Shown here: in pieces, positions 1 to 10,294 of the stretch | Numbering within the stretch: the first letter of the stretch is position 1 | How the letters are laid out: each line of letters opens with the position of its first letter | Assembly (NCBI RefSeq): GCF_023159225.1 | Contig: NC_063168.1 | Span: 41,467,562 to 41,531,561, forward strand | From: Perognathus longimembris pacificus | Lineage: Eukaryota > Chordata > Mammalia > Rodentia > Heteromyidae | Length of the DNA stretch: 64,000 nt | Direction of reading: 5' to 3' | Made by a program: the position numbers and the translations under genes | Notes under the pieces: generated by a model | Databases searched by the model: none | Told to the model about the DNA's origin: nothing | The model's input: the letters and a program-made list of their open reading frames with translations, nothing else

Positions 1-408
1 AGGGGCATTTGGGTTGGTACCATCTTCTAGCTATGACAAATCGTGCTGCAATGAACATTGTTGTACTGGTGGCTGTAGTGTGTTCTTGTTTGTGGTCTTT
101 TAGGTAGATGCCCAAAAGTGGGGCTGCTGGGTCATAGGGGAGCTCTCTGTTTAGCCTTCTGAGGAATCTCCATACCGCTTTCCAGAGTGGCTGAACCAGT
201 TTACATTCCCACCAACAATGAAGTAGGGTTCCCTTTTGGCCACATCCCCTCCAACATTTATTATTGTTAATTTTCTTGATAAAGAATATTCTTACTGGGG
301 TGAAGTGGAATCTCAATGTTGTTTTGATTTGCATTTCTTTTATGGCCAGTGATATAGAGCACTTTTTCATATGTCTCTTGGCCATTCTCATGAGATGTTT
401 TAAATATT
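1..408 (-). mobile_element. L1 ORF2 3'-part fragment (runs off the window)
   Basis: This stretch is closely similar to 44,690-45,090 of the complete L1 in this window, including the phrases for the ATG-rich 'gaacattgttgtactgg' and 'ccaaaagtggggctgctggg' segments. Read on the minus strand it encodes the C-terminal part of ORF2p (the region around '[14 protein letters not shown]'). Similarity ends near 400-408, which is the 5' truncation or break point. The 3' end lies before position 1, so no TSD can be checked. No intact frame remains. Confidence 0.9.
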
Positions 409-414
409 CTCTGT

Positions 415-622
415 AAATTGTGTGTTCTTTCCTGTCTTTAATATTCACTCAAATATTTCTCTCTGACTGACCCTTAGTTCTTTGTGAGTTTTCAGGACCT
501 CCCCATGACCTCACTGATTCAGGCTACAGGAGGCACTACACTATCAAGCAAGCATTTGCCTCTAAGGCTTCCAAATATGATCCTGCTTTGAGGATCAAAC
601 ATATAATGTTTAAGTATAGAAT
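415..622. repeat. Diverged repeat, copy A (partner at 2,713-2,929)
   Basis: About 208 bp align over their whole length with 2,713-2,929 in the same orientation. Shared blocks include 'aaattgt.tg.tcttt', 'tagttc.ttgtga', 'gccatcaagcaagcat'-like and 'ctttgaggatcaa'. Many substitutions and small indels separate the copies, so the duplication or dispersal is old. I do not recognise the family. No coding content is visible. Confidence 0.7.
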
Positions 623-623
623 T

Positions 624-736
624 TGCCTGGTGGCTCATGCCTCTAATCCTAGCTACTCAGGAGGCTGAGATCTGACAATCACAGTTTGAAGCCAGCCTAG
701 AACAGGGAATTCTATATGATGCTCATCTCCAAATAA

Positions 737-784
<48 letters not shown>

Positions 785-890
785 AGAAGTGGCTCTGTGG
801 CTTAAATAGCAGAGTGCTAGACTTGAGCAAAATGAGCTCAAGAACAGTGCCCAGGCCCAGAGTTCAAGCCTCAGGACCTGCAAAAAAAAA
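624..890 (+). mobile_element. 7SL(B1-like)/Geo dimeric SINE with internal (AC)n
   Basis: The left half reads like a 7SL-derived B1/Alu-type monomer ('ggtggctcatgcc', 'taatcctagctactcagg', 'aggctgagatctg'). The right half carries the Geo-type sequence (gtggct..gtggct, 'gcagagtgctagacttgagc', 'agttcaagcctcagga') and ends in an A-rich tail at 881-890. An (AC)n run at 738-782 has expanded at the junction between the halves. Divergence is moderate. Confidence 0.8.
738..782. repeat. (AC)n microsatellite
   Basis: About 22 uninterrupted CA dinucleotides lie at the A-rich linker between the two halves of the surrounding SINE. This is a common place for microsatellite birth. Confidence 0.95.
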
Positions 891-1789
891 TTAATTAATT
901 ACATTAATAAATAAATAAAATATCTGGTTGATACTCTTCAGATTTAATTTTCAAAAGGTTTTTAGCAAAACTCCCATTGGCATCTCTGTACTCTAATCTA
1001 ATCTGGTAGAATTATAAAGGGAAGGAGAAATGGGGCCTGTTAAAAATTTTATTTTCTGGATAATAATAAAAGACTTTCTTCTAAAATGCCTGATTTTTTT
1101 TGTTGTTGTTAAGTACGACTGGCTATAAAATGAATCAAAATCACTTGGTAGCTAAGAGGAAACAATCATTCTTGAATTTTGAATACACCCAGGCCTATTT
1201 CTAGATTTACTAAAACAGTATGTTTCAGGTAAGGGTTTTTAGGTCTTCATAGAAATATCAAGTGTTCTGCTGTTTACAAACTATTTTTGGTGACTATAAT
1301 CTTGGCTCCTGAGGCATGGTGCTGAGTCTACTGAGTTCAGAGACAAGAGAGTTGCCAGCAAGTAAGGTGACATCTGTGATGTTTTACTACCAAATAAAAC
1401 AAAGATGGATGGAGAAAGCAATTATTTTACCTGTTAAAACTTTAATAATTTAACAGGCAATGCAGAGATTTTTTTAAAATTACATATCAAATGATTTTCA
1501 GACTCTCAGTAGAAATCCAGGTGGAACCCATTTTTCTTTCACTCTTTAAAAATTTTCAAATTTCTGTCCATTAGGTCCCAAAAGAAAATTCACCCTCTAA
1601 GATTCTAATGCATCCTATCTCCATATCATGCCAAATCACACTAGATGTCAATGTAAAGATAGAAATTGGTAAGTGACTAGTACCACAAAACTAAAAGCCA
1701 AGTACAAATACCAAGATTACAAAATAGCAATGTTTTCAGAGATAAAAAATTCTTCTCTAGAATAAGATTAATTTCAATTAAGATAAAGA
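891..1789. other. No recognisable feature
   Basis: AT-rich sequence without a long open frame. I see no repeat family or RNA gene here. Confidence 0.6.
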
Positions 1790-1997
1790 CAGTGGCTGGG
1801 GATATGGCCTAGTGGCAAGAATGCTTGCCTCCTATACATTAAGCCCTGGGTTCAGTTCCCCAGCACCACATATATAGAAAATGGCCAGAAGTGGTGCTGT
1901 GGCTCAAGTGGCAGATTGCTAGCCTTGAGCAAAAAGAAACCAGGGACAATGCTCAGGCCCTCTGTCCAAGACCCAGGACTGGCAAAAAAAAAAAAAA
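1790..1997 (+). mobile_element. IDL-Geo SINE with TSD
   Basis: The left ID-like monomer begins 'agtggctggggatatggcc' and has Pol III A-box-like and B-box-like (gggttcagttcccc) motifs. The right Geo monomer follows from about 1,870, and the element ends in poly(A). The flanking direct repeat AAGATAAAGA occurs at 1,780-1,789 and 1,998-2,007. This marks a target-primed insertion. The copy is little diverged. Confidence 0.93.
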
Positions 1998-2107
1998 AAG
2001 ATAAAGAGAGTTATATGGAGAAAAATTACTGAAACTATGTATTTGCATAGCATTTCTTAAGAAATTATTTTCAAATATTCTGTTTGGTTAAAGCATTAAA
2101 AATCATT

Positions 2108-2216
2108 TTGCAAGCTGAGTATGGTGTGGTGGTACACTAATTTAATCCCCACGTTGAGGAAGCTGATGGAGAAAGATTATGAGTTCTAGGACAGCCAAGG
2201 GTATATAATAAAGCCC
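2108..2216 (+). mobile_element. B1-like (7SL-derived) SINE monomer, old
   Basis: Degenerate B1-type order is readable: 'gctgagtatggtgtggtggtac', 'taatccccacgttgaggaagctgatggag', 'gattatgagttc', 'acagcca'. The following A/T-rich stretch probably derives from the tail. Confidence 0.6.
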
Positions 2217-2224
2217 TTTATTTA

Positions 2225-2335
2225 AAATTATATATTTTATTATATTTAAGTAATTGTAAAAAGGGGTTACCATTCAAGTAATCAGTTTGTAAGTACAGTG
2301 AAACCTTATTTTACAAGATATTTCCTAAATCATTT
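2225..2335 (-). mobile_element. Old L1 3'-end fragment
   Basis: The T-rich start followed by 'taagtaattgtaaaaaggggttaccattcaa' and 'cagtttgtaagtacagtg' matches the layout of the 3' ends at 57,165 and 63,133 in this window. Read on the minus strand this is the terminal L1 3' UTR. The inland border is uncertain. Confidence 0.55.
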
Positions 2336-2468
2336 TGACAGGATGAAAACAAATTTTTTTTAAATTGTTTTCTTTTCTGGATTGAGACTCTAAATCTCAC
2401 TTCCTCCTCAATACATGAATGTTGATGGAAGTCACATGACTCAATTTCAAATAGTCTTTCTTCAAATT

Positions 2469-2703
2469 CTTTTTTTTTTTTTGAAGGTTCATAAGGAGGT
2501 TTATTAGTGGGGCCATAGTTCCCATGGGAGAGGGAGCTACAAGGAGTCTTCACCTTATCCAGATGGCAGCTTCTCTCTGGGGGTAAAGGGGAAGTAGTTA
2601 GGTAGTGAGTAGGAGTGGCTCATTAGGTATGGGTGGATCTGGGGGCTAGTGTGAGGAGCTGAGGACCTGAGGCTAGGGAAATGCTAATATTCCCCCATTT
2701 GTT
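2469..2703 (-). mobile_element. Poly(A)-tailed retrocopy of an unidentified transcript, TSD-flanked
   Basis: A perfect 14-bp direct repeat, TCTTTCTTCAAATT, flanks the segment at 2,455-2,468 and 2,704-2,717. On the plus strand the insert begins with a T-run (2,469-2,482), so its sense strand is minus and ends in poly(A). An AATAAA hexamer sits about 25 bases upstream of that tail (near 2,500), in 'cactaataaacc'. The body is GC-richer than its surroundings and matches no L1 or SINE I know. It could be a 5'-truncated retrocopy of a cellular or LTR-derived transcript. No protein homology is evident. The insertion splits the older repeat copy B. Confidence 0.75.
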
Positions 2704-2712
2704 TCTTTCTTC

Positions 2713-2929
2713 AAATTGTATGCTCTTTCATTGTGTATCACTGACTCGAATTTTTCTCTCAAAAAATGTTGACTAATCCTGAGTTCCTTGTGATTGTTGG
2801 GGTCTACCTCATTAACCTGCTGACATTACCCAGGAAATAGAATGTACTGTGCCATCAAGCATGTATTTCCCTGCAAGTTTTCCATGCATGCTTTGAGAAT
2901 CAAGCTAATAGTTAAGTACAGGATTTGAA
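2713..2929. repeat. Diverged repeat, copy B (partner at 415-622)
   Basis: This is the second member of the direct-repeat pair. Its left edge coincides with the target site of the retrocopy at 2,469-2,703, so the retrocopy is younger. See copy A. Confidence 0.7.
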
Positions 2930-3483
2930 ATTCTTACTAATACTTTCCAATTCATATTAGACTCAAATTGAAAGTGAGGTACATAGAAACAAATAAGATT
3001 GCCATGCATAGTTAAGCTAAAGACCATGTGTGTAAGTGAATCATAGGTATGCATTCCTCATGATTAGGTGCAAATCACTATGATAGGACTTAAATGAGAC
3101 TATCAGCAATCATGGGTTTCAACACAATCATTCAATAAATATAACTTTCTAGCTATGGATAGTATTGACAATATAAGAATAGAACTAGACTTCCCCTGTT
3201 GGTAATTATAATTTTTAGTAGATTATTAAAATAGAAAAAAAGATACCTTTTTCTGTATAATGTGAGCTGTCAAATGTTAGAGAGAACTAATTCTACCTCT
3301 AATATCCAGGTTGATAGAATAAGAAACTATGGGCTAGAGAAAGAGGCAGAGTTTGCCTTACATTTCCAGTTGCTCTCCAAGAGGGCTTCCAAAAGCTTAG
3401 GTAGGTCCTAGTGAAAAGTTTGATTAGATCCTCCCAACTCTAAAATATTGTCTCCAGTACAGTACTGTTGTTGGTATGATCAG
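2930..3483. other. No recognisable feature
   Basis: AT-rich, without long open frames or recognisable repeats. Confidence 0.6.
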
Positions 3484-3498
3484 TAACCTTAGTTTCTT

Positions 3499-3706
3499 TT
3501 TTTTTTTTTTTTTGGCCAGTCCTGGGCCTTGGACTCAGGGCCTGAGCACTGTCCCTGGCTTCTTCCTGCTCAAGGCTAGCACTCTGCCACTTGAGCCACA
3601 GCGCCGCTTCTGGCCGTTTTCTGTATATGTGGTGCTGGGGAATCGAACCTAGGGCCTCGTGTATCCGAGGCAGGCACTCTTGCCACTAGGCTATATCCCC
3701 AGCCCC
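3499..3706 (-). mobile_element. IDL-Geo SINE with 15-bp TSD
   Basis: Read on the minus strand it shows the complete ID-like then Geo order. On the plus strand the poly(T) comes first and 'ccactaggctatatccccagcccc' last. The target-site duplication TAACCTTAGTTTCTT is perfect at 3,484-3,498 and 3,707-3,721. It is one of the least diverged copies here. Confidence 0.95.
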
Positions 3707-3721
3707 TAACCTTAGTTTCTT

Positions 3722-5160
3722 GAGAACTTTTATACTTGTTCTATCTTTCCTTCCCTTATAAATAAATATTTATGTAAAGCTCCCTGTTCACTTCAGGTCA
3801 TTTTGAACAGTAGTGACACTAGAGGCGTCCTACAGTGTGGTTATCTATGTTTATGATATAAGACATTTGGCTTTCTCATCTTTATTTTATTGACTCCAAG
3901 TCCTTTGGACTTTAATCAGAGCATCTTTATTACCAAACCCTCCTTTGTAATTTATTTCTTAACAATTCCTCCAATAACTATATGTGCTACGAAACACATG
4001 AAGATTAGATGTATGGTGTTGAAGTCTTGTTGTGGGCTCTGTTGCATCCTGTCTTAAGACATGCCTCTTTCAAAGAGAGTTTACAAATTTTCCAAGGACC
4101 TTTCTTCTGACTAACTTCTATTCAGTGTAATTCTAGTTTAATTGGTTTCTGTAGAACTTAACTTTTGAAGCTCTTTTTAATCCTTGACTATTTTATACCT
4201 TTGTCAATAGAATAATGTTTGTGTTAAGGTTTTTTAAATGATAGTATTCTTACCTTGGGGTTTGATAGTAGCAGATATTGTAACAAGGATTCTGGCAGAA
4301 TAGGTTATGTAGGACGTGATCCCAAGAAATTATATAGATGAGGGGATAAATGGAACAGGGTATGTGGTAACATCATTCTTCTTCCACAGTGTTACCATTG
4401 AGGAGTTTAATCCCACTGGGGAACTCTCAGGGTCAGTGCAGAACATGCCTCAGAGATGTCTCATCTAAGGGTGACAAAGTTGAAGTACTTATTCACTGAA
4501 TCTCTTGTCATTTATCATGAGGTAATTCCAGTGTGAACTCTGCCACCTCTGGCTTGCTCTGCACTTGTAGTTCTGTTCCCATAGCTGAGACACAATCCTT
4601 CAGGTGAAAGGGGAGGTATTTCTAGCTGATAACTTTCAAGCAGGTAAAAATGGGCTGCAGCCCTGCCTGTGCCTACCTCAGCACATAGCCTTCTGCCCTA
4701 GAGATTAGTGAAGATCATTAGGAATATCATTTAGAAACTTGGTTTTTTGAAACTGTAGAGAGGATTCATGTCTACCAAAGAGTGATCACCAGATATAAGA
4801 AATGTTGACAATAGTATTCAGGAGGAATATTAAAAGAACAGACTTCATGTAAGGAAGAAAAATACTGGTGTAGTCAAAATTGAAGGACCACATTTAAATG
4901 ACTCTTGGTAGAATGGTAGATTTTTCCAAAACAGGTTTTTTTTTAAACAAACTTATATGATACACATCATTTCCCAAACTTACCTAATCAAAGAACACTC
5001 TTTCTTAGGGCTCATCCCTTTGAGAATTTTTTATTATTCTATTATTTATTAACAACAAGAGAACTGGAAATTTTCTAGTGGTATGGATTGTTTTGTTTGT
5101 CTTAACAATCTTCACAATAATGATGAGGAATGTACTAATGTATGATTATTCCACTTTTCT
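3722..5160. other. No recognisable feature
   Basis: Unique-looking AT-rich sequence. No RNA gene, coding exon or repeat family is identified. Confidence 0.55.
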
Positions 5161-5161
5161 T

Positions 5162-5352
5162 TTTTTAATGTGTGTGTCAGTACCAGGGTTTGACTTCAGG
5201 GCCCCACATTCATACTTGGCTTTTTACTGGTTAATTATAGGTAAGAGTCTCATGGACTTTTCTACTCAGTCCATCTTCAAAACACAATACTCAGAACTAA
5301 GCCTTCTGTGTAGCTAGGATTACAAGTGTGAGACACTAGTAGTACCTGGCTG
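5162..5352 (-). mobile_element. Old 7SL/Geo-type dimeric SINE remnant
   Basis: The minus strand carries a B1-like half ('gtagctaggattacaagtgtgag' in plus orientation near 5,309-5,331) preceded on plus by an eroded Geo half ('cagtaccagggtttgacttcagggcc'). The arrangement matches the better copy at 42,064-42,312. Confidence 0.6.
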
Positions 5353-5842
5353 TCCTCCTTCCTTACAGGAGTGAAGTATATTTCAGAAAAACTACTCAAC
5401 TTTTCCAAGCATCCTAGGAGAGAAACAAGTTTCAGCCTGTGAATTCTTCTACCCCAGAGACTGAAATAGTGTCTATTCATTAGGATCATTTACTTAGTAA
5501 TAAGACAATAATAAAAGAGAAAATGGTACTACAAAATAAAGGCAGTAAACTTGATAGAGATTAGTAACAGTGATACTCTGACAGTGATACAACTGATCCT
5601 TGGTAAGAGAACTGAATGTCAACGATTCCCACAGTTACTCCGTGCTGCTATTCTCAAAGACATTGTAGTTTGGTGTGAGAGATGAAGAATGTATTCCATT
5701 CTCTTGCATGCAGGTAAATGGAAATACTTCATTTAAGTAGTATGTATATTCTCTGCTTATTGTCCTAAGAAAATACCCATAAGGTGTTGCAGTTCTCTCA
5801 GTTTTTCTTCTTTGAAAAAAATAAAAAATTAAAACAAAAACA

Positions 5843-6029
5843 GGGGCTGAGAACATGACTTAGTGGTAAAGTGCTTGCCTAGCATACACGAAGCCCTGTG
5901 TTTGGTCCCTCAGTTCCACATAAACAGAAAAGGCTAGAAGTAGCACTGTGGCTCCAATGGTAGAGTGCTAGCCTTGAGCAAAAAAAATCTCAGGGATAGT
6001 GCCCAGGCACTGTAGAGAAAAAAAAGGAT
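5843..6029 (+). mobile_element. IDL-Geo SINE, diverged
   Basis: Starts 'ggggctgagaacatgac', keeps 'gtgcttgcctagcatacacgaagccctg', then the Geo half ('agtagcactgtggctccaatggtagagtgctagccttgagc') and an A-rich end. The terminal part of Geo is shortened and substitutions are frequent. It is therefore older than the TSD-bearing copies. Confidence 0.88.
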
Positions 6030-7105
6030 ACACAACAATGATGGATTATTCTTATCCTTAAATAATACTTGGTACATATGAAGGACAGAACCAGGCTCCA
6101 TGAATACCATGACAATATATTATGTTGCTCTGATTCTTTGATTGCTTGGATAGAAGATAAGACACACTGTCATATGCTTGATACATTCAATGTATGAAAC
6201 TCAGGTATTTCATGAGTAGAAACTAAGGCCTAGACAACTGGCTAATATGGAGAGGCAGAGTGGACCTTCTTCCCAGGATCTTCACGTTTCAGAACGGATC
6301 TGACAGTCTCAGACAGGTAGTGATGCTGTTGGAGTGGAGGCTGGGACAGTAATGGAAATGCATTCCAAACACTAACATTGCTGGTAACTGACAGTCATTG
6401 CATGTGGCAAATGAACTGTGTGTGGGGCTCTGTGGTTGGCCAGGAATAAGGAAGGAGGTTTTGGACTTGAGAATATTGAATGAAATCAACAGATGGAGGC
6501 TATATTAGGCACTGAGATCATAATAGCCCTAAGGACAGAAGTTGGCATGGATTAGGTCCACATTGTAAATGTAAATATGCAATTGTCTAGCAAATTAAAG
6601 AGGTAATAAATTAATGATGGATTAGAAAATGACACGTGGAAGTTGACACACACCATTTAATCACACAACATTTTCAGTCTATAGGAAACTGTAATCAGGA
6701 TGCAGGATATCTTATTGCAAAGAACAATGAGTTAAATAGGTACACCACTGGCAATTTGCTTCCAAATAACCCTGGGAGAATGGATGAATTACTTAGCTTC
6801 TTTGTGCTTTGTTTTCCCCCTCTTTTATAAGTGAAGATTTAGTTTAGAGATACCTCTAAACTCAGTGCCATTCTTAAACATTTATCAATATGGAAGTAGT
6901 GTAGAAACAAGAGAAGTGAATCATATTTGCCATTGTGAGATGTAATAAAAAAAAAACACTATGAAAACTATATCAAAGGAACAAATGTACTAGGAAGACA
7001 GAAGTTAATGACCTGAGTATTAAAGTGTCATATAAGGGTGCTTAAGTTTGTCCTTAATATAACCTTGACAACCTACATTTTAGGAGACATAATTTGCTTC
7101 ATTTA
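6030..7105. other. No recognisable feature
   Basis: AT-rich unique sequence with only short chance open frames. Confidence 0.55.
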
Positions 7106-7111
7106 TGTTTT

Positions 7112-7195
7112 CATTTTTCTGTGGTGCTAGGGATTGAACATATGTTAGGTAAATAACCTGCCAGTAACCTACATTCTCTATGTCACAACGACTTA
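7112..7195 (-). mobile_element. ID-like SINE relic
   Basis: 'tgtggtgctagggattgaacata' is the reverse complement of the ID-type 3' part (B box plus 'ccagcaccaca'). The rest is eroded, so the call is tentative. Confidence 0.4.
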
Positions 7196-7439
7196 GATTT
7201 CTTGCTTGTAAAAGGAGAGTGATCATACTTCAACATTGGTGATGGGTATCAAGTTAAACATTATATTGCAAAGACAAAACATAAAATTCTACTGAGAGAA
7301 AGAGTGTACCCTCCCTTGTGGATAATTTTCAAAATGTGGGTCTACCAAAGGCAAGGTTAATCATAAAGCTACTTGACATTTGAAACAATAAAATACCACA
7401 TTGATATTAAAATCTTAAATTTGTTAAAGCAAAAAACAA

Positions 7440-7468
7440 AATAAAACAAAACAAAACAAAACAAAACC
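7440..7468. repeat. (CAAAA)n simple repeat
   Basis: Several AAAAC pentamer units lie in tandem inside A-rich sequence. It may be the tail of an erased retroelement. Confidence 0.8.
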
Positions 7469-7904
7469 CAAAGTCTACCACTTGTACCTAACAATTTGGC
7501 TTCTAGTACCTATGGGCTGTTGTAAACACTTCATAAACCAGTGTATATAAAAGTTCATGTTGAAATATGAGGTTTTCGAGATGTTTATTATATTCAGAGT
7601 TTTAATACAACATTTCACCTGAAGTCAGAACAAAAAGTGTAATCCTAATTCTCTTCTCTTTGTCACAGTTATATACTAAGTGGTGGCTACGAGACAAGCC
7701 AAACAATATTCTAGTACCTGACACTGCTCAGTTGACATGAGAAAATGAACCCCTAGATGAAGAAGAAAATTTCACAGTCCCAACTTCCTTCCAATTGACA
7801 AAAATATCCACAATGACCTATTAAATATTACATTCCATGACTTTTCAGTTAGCCTTTCTTCATGTTAACTTTAATCATAATTTTTTTGAATATAGGAAAA
7901 ACTT

Positions 7905-8115
7905 GGGGCTGGGGATATGGCCTAGTGGCAAGAGTGCTTGCCTCGTATACATGAGGCCCTGCGTTCGATTCCCCAGCACCACATATACAGAAAATGGCCG
8001 GAAGGGGCGCTGTGGCTCAAGTGGCAGAGTGCTAGCCTTGAGCAAGAAGAAGCCAGGGACAGTGCTCAGGCCCTGAGTCCAAGCCCCAGGACTGGCCAAA
8101 AAAAAAAAAACAAAA
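7905..8115 (+). mobile_element. IDL-Geo SINE, near-consensus copy
   Basis: This is a full dimer. The ID-like monomer has an A-box-like stretch near 7,918-7,929 and a B box (gttcgattcc) at 7,963-7,972. The Geo monomer runs from about 7,981 and contains 'ctgtggctcaagtggcagag' near 8,010 and 'gagtccaagcccc' at 8,075-8,087. It ends in an A-rich tail and abuts an older B1/ID-type SINE. A short direct repeat AAAACTT borders it. Being near consensus, it suggests the family was active recently. Confidence 0.94.
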
Positions 8116-8119
8116 CAAA

Positions 8120-8348
8120 ACTTAAGGCTAGCCATAACGGGCATAATTGTGTGATCCTCTAATCTCAGCTATTCAGGAAGCCATATGTAGAAAGATTATG
8201 GGCCAAAGTGGTCTGTAGTAAAAAATACAAGACTCATTAGGAAAGGTAAGTAAAGGCAAAAAAGGACTAGAGTGTGACTAATATTCTAGAGCACCTATCT
8301 AGCAAGTATGAAGACCTGAATTCAAACTCCAGAATTTACAAAAATAAA
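8120..8348 (+). mobile_element. Old B1-like/ID-like dimeric SINE
   Basis: The left half keeps a degraded B1 order ('gctagccataacgggcata', 'tctaatctcagctattcagg', 'aagattatgggcc'). The right half looks tRNA/ID-derived ('gagcacctatctagcaagtatgaagacc', 'gaattcaaactccag') and ends A-rich. It is strongly diverged, so it predates the adjacent IDL-Geo copy. Confidence 0.65.
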
Positions 8349-8482
8349 TACGTATATAAAAAAACATCAATATAAATATAAAAGTCCATATTTAACTATT
8401 GTTTTGACTGTTTTGAAAGTCTTATTTAGTAAAGGTTGAAGATCACTTAGCAATGCTCATGTAAACCTTGACTGAGATCAGT

Positions 8483-8697
8483 TTTTTAAATTATATTTTT
8501 ATTTTTTTAGTTGTGCAAAGGAGTTTTCATTCAACAAAGCAGGTTATGAATACAACATATCTTGATCAATCTCCTTTCATGATTCTCCCCTGTTCCTTCC
8601 AACCCAACCCTACCTTCAATTTTCTTAATTATATAGGCTATGCATTGAATTCTATGACTTCATCTCCCCTTCATTTGTCTTTATTTTTATAAAATTT
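8483..8697 (-). mobile_element. Old L1 3'-end fragment
   Basis: The T-rich start, 'ttagttgtgcaaaggagttttcattcaac' and 'tatgcattgaattc...cttcatctccccttcatttgtc' match the 57,165-57,400 and 63,133-63,355 fragments. It is 3' UTR only. Confidence 0.6.
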
Positions 8698-9284
8698 TAT
8701 TTTTAATCTATTTCCTAGTGAGAAAAAAATAGCGGATAGTTAACCCAAAATTTCTTTGAGCTTCTCTGTGAGAATGCACAATCAATATTTACAATGTTTC
8801 TAGTTATATAATATTCTTAAGTATTTATCACATTGAAAAAATTATTTACTCTGGATTCCATATTTAATTCTCAAAATCTTTTGCCCAAAGTGGAAAACTT
8901 TCCTGAGCTATTGTTAGACAAGCAATCTGTACTAGACAGGAGCTGACATTTCTGGTCAAGGGTTCAGTTTTGAATAAGCTTTATCAAGTAAAGAAAATTT
9001 TGACCTACAAATAAGTCATAGAATAGCTCTTCTCTTACTTGCATGTTAGAAGGAGTCCAATATTTTCACATCATCAATATTCATTCAAAAATGATCACGT
9101 ACTTTTCTAAGGGGTTATGTTACATTAGTGTCCATATGCTGAACATTAAACATAGTAAATAATAAATCACATGTATTTTTGGCAGTATAGTAGGTAATGT
9201 GGACATGTCTATTCCCCTGTGGAATTTTTCTTTGTGTAATTTACAGCTACCAAAAAGGTTCTCACTTATAATATCCTAGGTTTT
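8698..9284. other. No recognisable feature
   Basis: AT-rich. It may include eroded L1 sequence continuing from the left, but nothing is clearly readable. Confidence 0.5.
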
Positions 9285-9287
9285 TCT

Positions 9288-9830
9288 TAAGGAAATTGAA
9301 AGGCTTAGAAAAATATGTATTAAGTAAAGTAAGCCAGACATAGAGAAACATAGACTTGATTGTTTCCTTCATTTGTGGTAGCTAGAATGTGCCTATAAAT
9401 CTGCAGGTATACACACTGGATGGTAAGCAAGAGGTTACAAATGACTTAACTGAAGTCTAATAAACTCTATGGAGAGTAGCAGGTAAAGGTGTGGCCAAAG
9501 GAGAGGGGTAGAAGAATAAATAGAGAAAGGGGTGAATGCGGGCAAGAATGCATTGCATATATCACAGAAGTGAGAAATGTAAGCAAAGGAGTGGGTTGAA
9601 GGGGGTGAAGATGTTGAAGTAGTGCTATATAGATCAACAGATGCACACAAACTGCTTTGCTAAATGGAAATAAACAAATACATAAGTTAAAATGAAGGTA
9701 AATTGGAAAGGGTGGGTGAGAATATTGAAAGGGGTGACATTGATCAAGAGGCACTATACTCATAAACTGTGTCAGTGAATGGCAACTCTTTTTATACAAC
9801 GACTTAAATAAATATTAAAAATATACTGTA
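9288..9830 (+). mobile_element. Old L1 3' end (ORF2 end plus 3' UTR)
   Basis: 'ttaagtaaagtaagccagacatagagaaac' corresponds to the ORF2 3' end seen at 31,010-31,040. The 3' UTR follows with the layout 'ggtggccaaaggagagggg', 'agcaaagg.gtgggt' and a terminal A-rich run after 9,800. Strong divergence and loss of frame show it is old. Confidence 0.6.
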
Positions 9831-10087
9831 CAGTAAAAAATAATATCCTTGGTTTCACTTGGTGTTAAGATGAGGTTAGAAATAAAGTCCTGTAGAAATA
9901 TTTTCATATGAGAATATTTGAGGAGATAGGGTGTGAGAATACGTGAGGTAGGACAAAAATTAGAATAGATGTAGTCTGCCGTAGATGTAGTCATGCATAA
10001 TTGTCAATTTTCACAGAGTCAGTGCAACTCTGAGAAATATATGTTGAGTGCAAAATATTTGATTATATTAATGCTACTGTAGTAATG

Positions 10088-10290
10088 TTTTGAGGTGCTT
10101 GTAATGTACCCTAGTACTCTACCCTTAAGCTATTTCCCCAGCCACTGGAATGATTTTGAGACAGTGTCTTACTGTGTAACTGAGGCTGTCTTGAACTCTT
10201 TATAGAACTCCTCATGACCTTGAATTTATGAACCTCTTGTCAGTACAAAAGTTGTAGGATTACAGACATGTATCAACATACCTATATGCT
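10088..10290 (-). mobile_element. Old B1-like/ID-like dimeric SINE
   Basis: On the minus strand a B1-like monomer (plus 'acagtgtcttactgtgtaactgaggctgtcttgaac' reversed; 'gtaggattacagacatgta') precedes an ID-like monomer whose start appears on plus as 'taagctatttccccagcca'. This is the same module order as at 8,120-8,348. It is heavily diverged. Confidence 0.7.
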
Positions 10291-10294
10291 AATA

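Noticed and set aside
7963..7972. tRNA gene suggested by A/B-box motifs
   Set aside because: The motifs belong to the tRNA-derived ID-like half of a SINE; no cloverleaf with a full acceptor stem.
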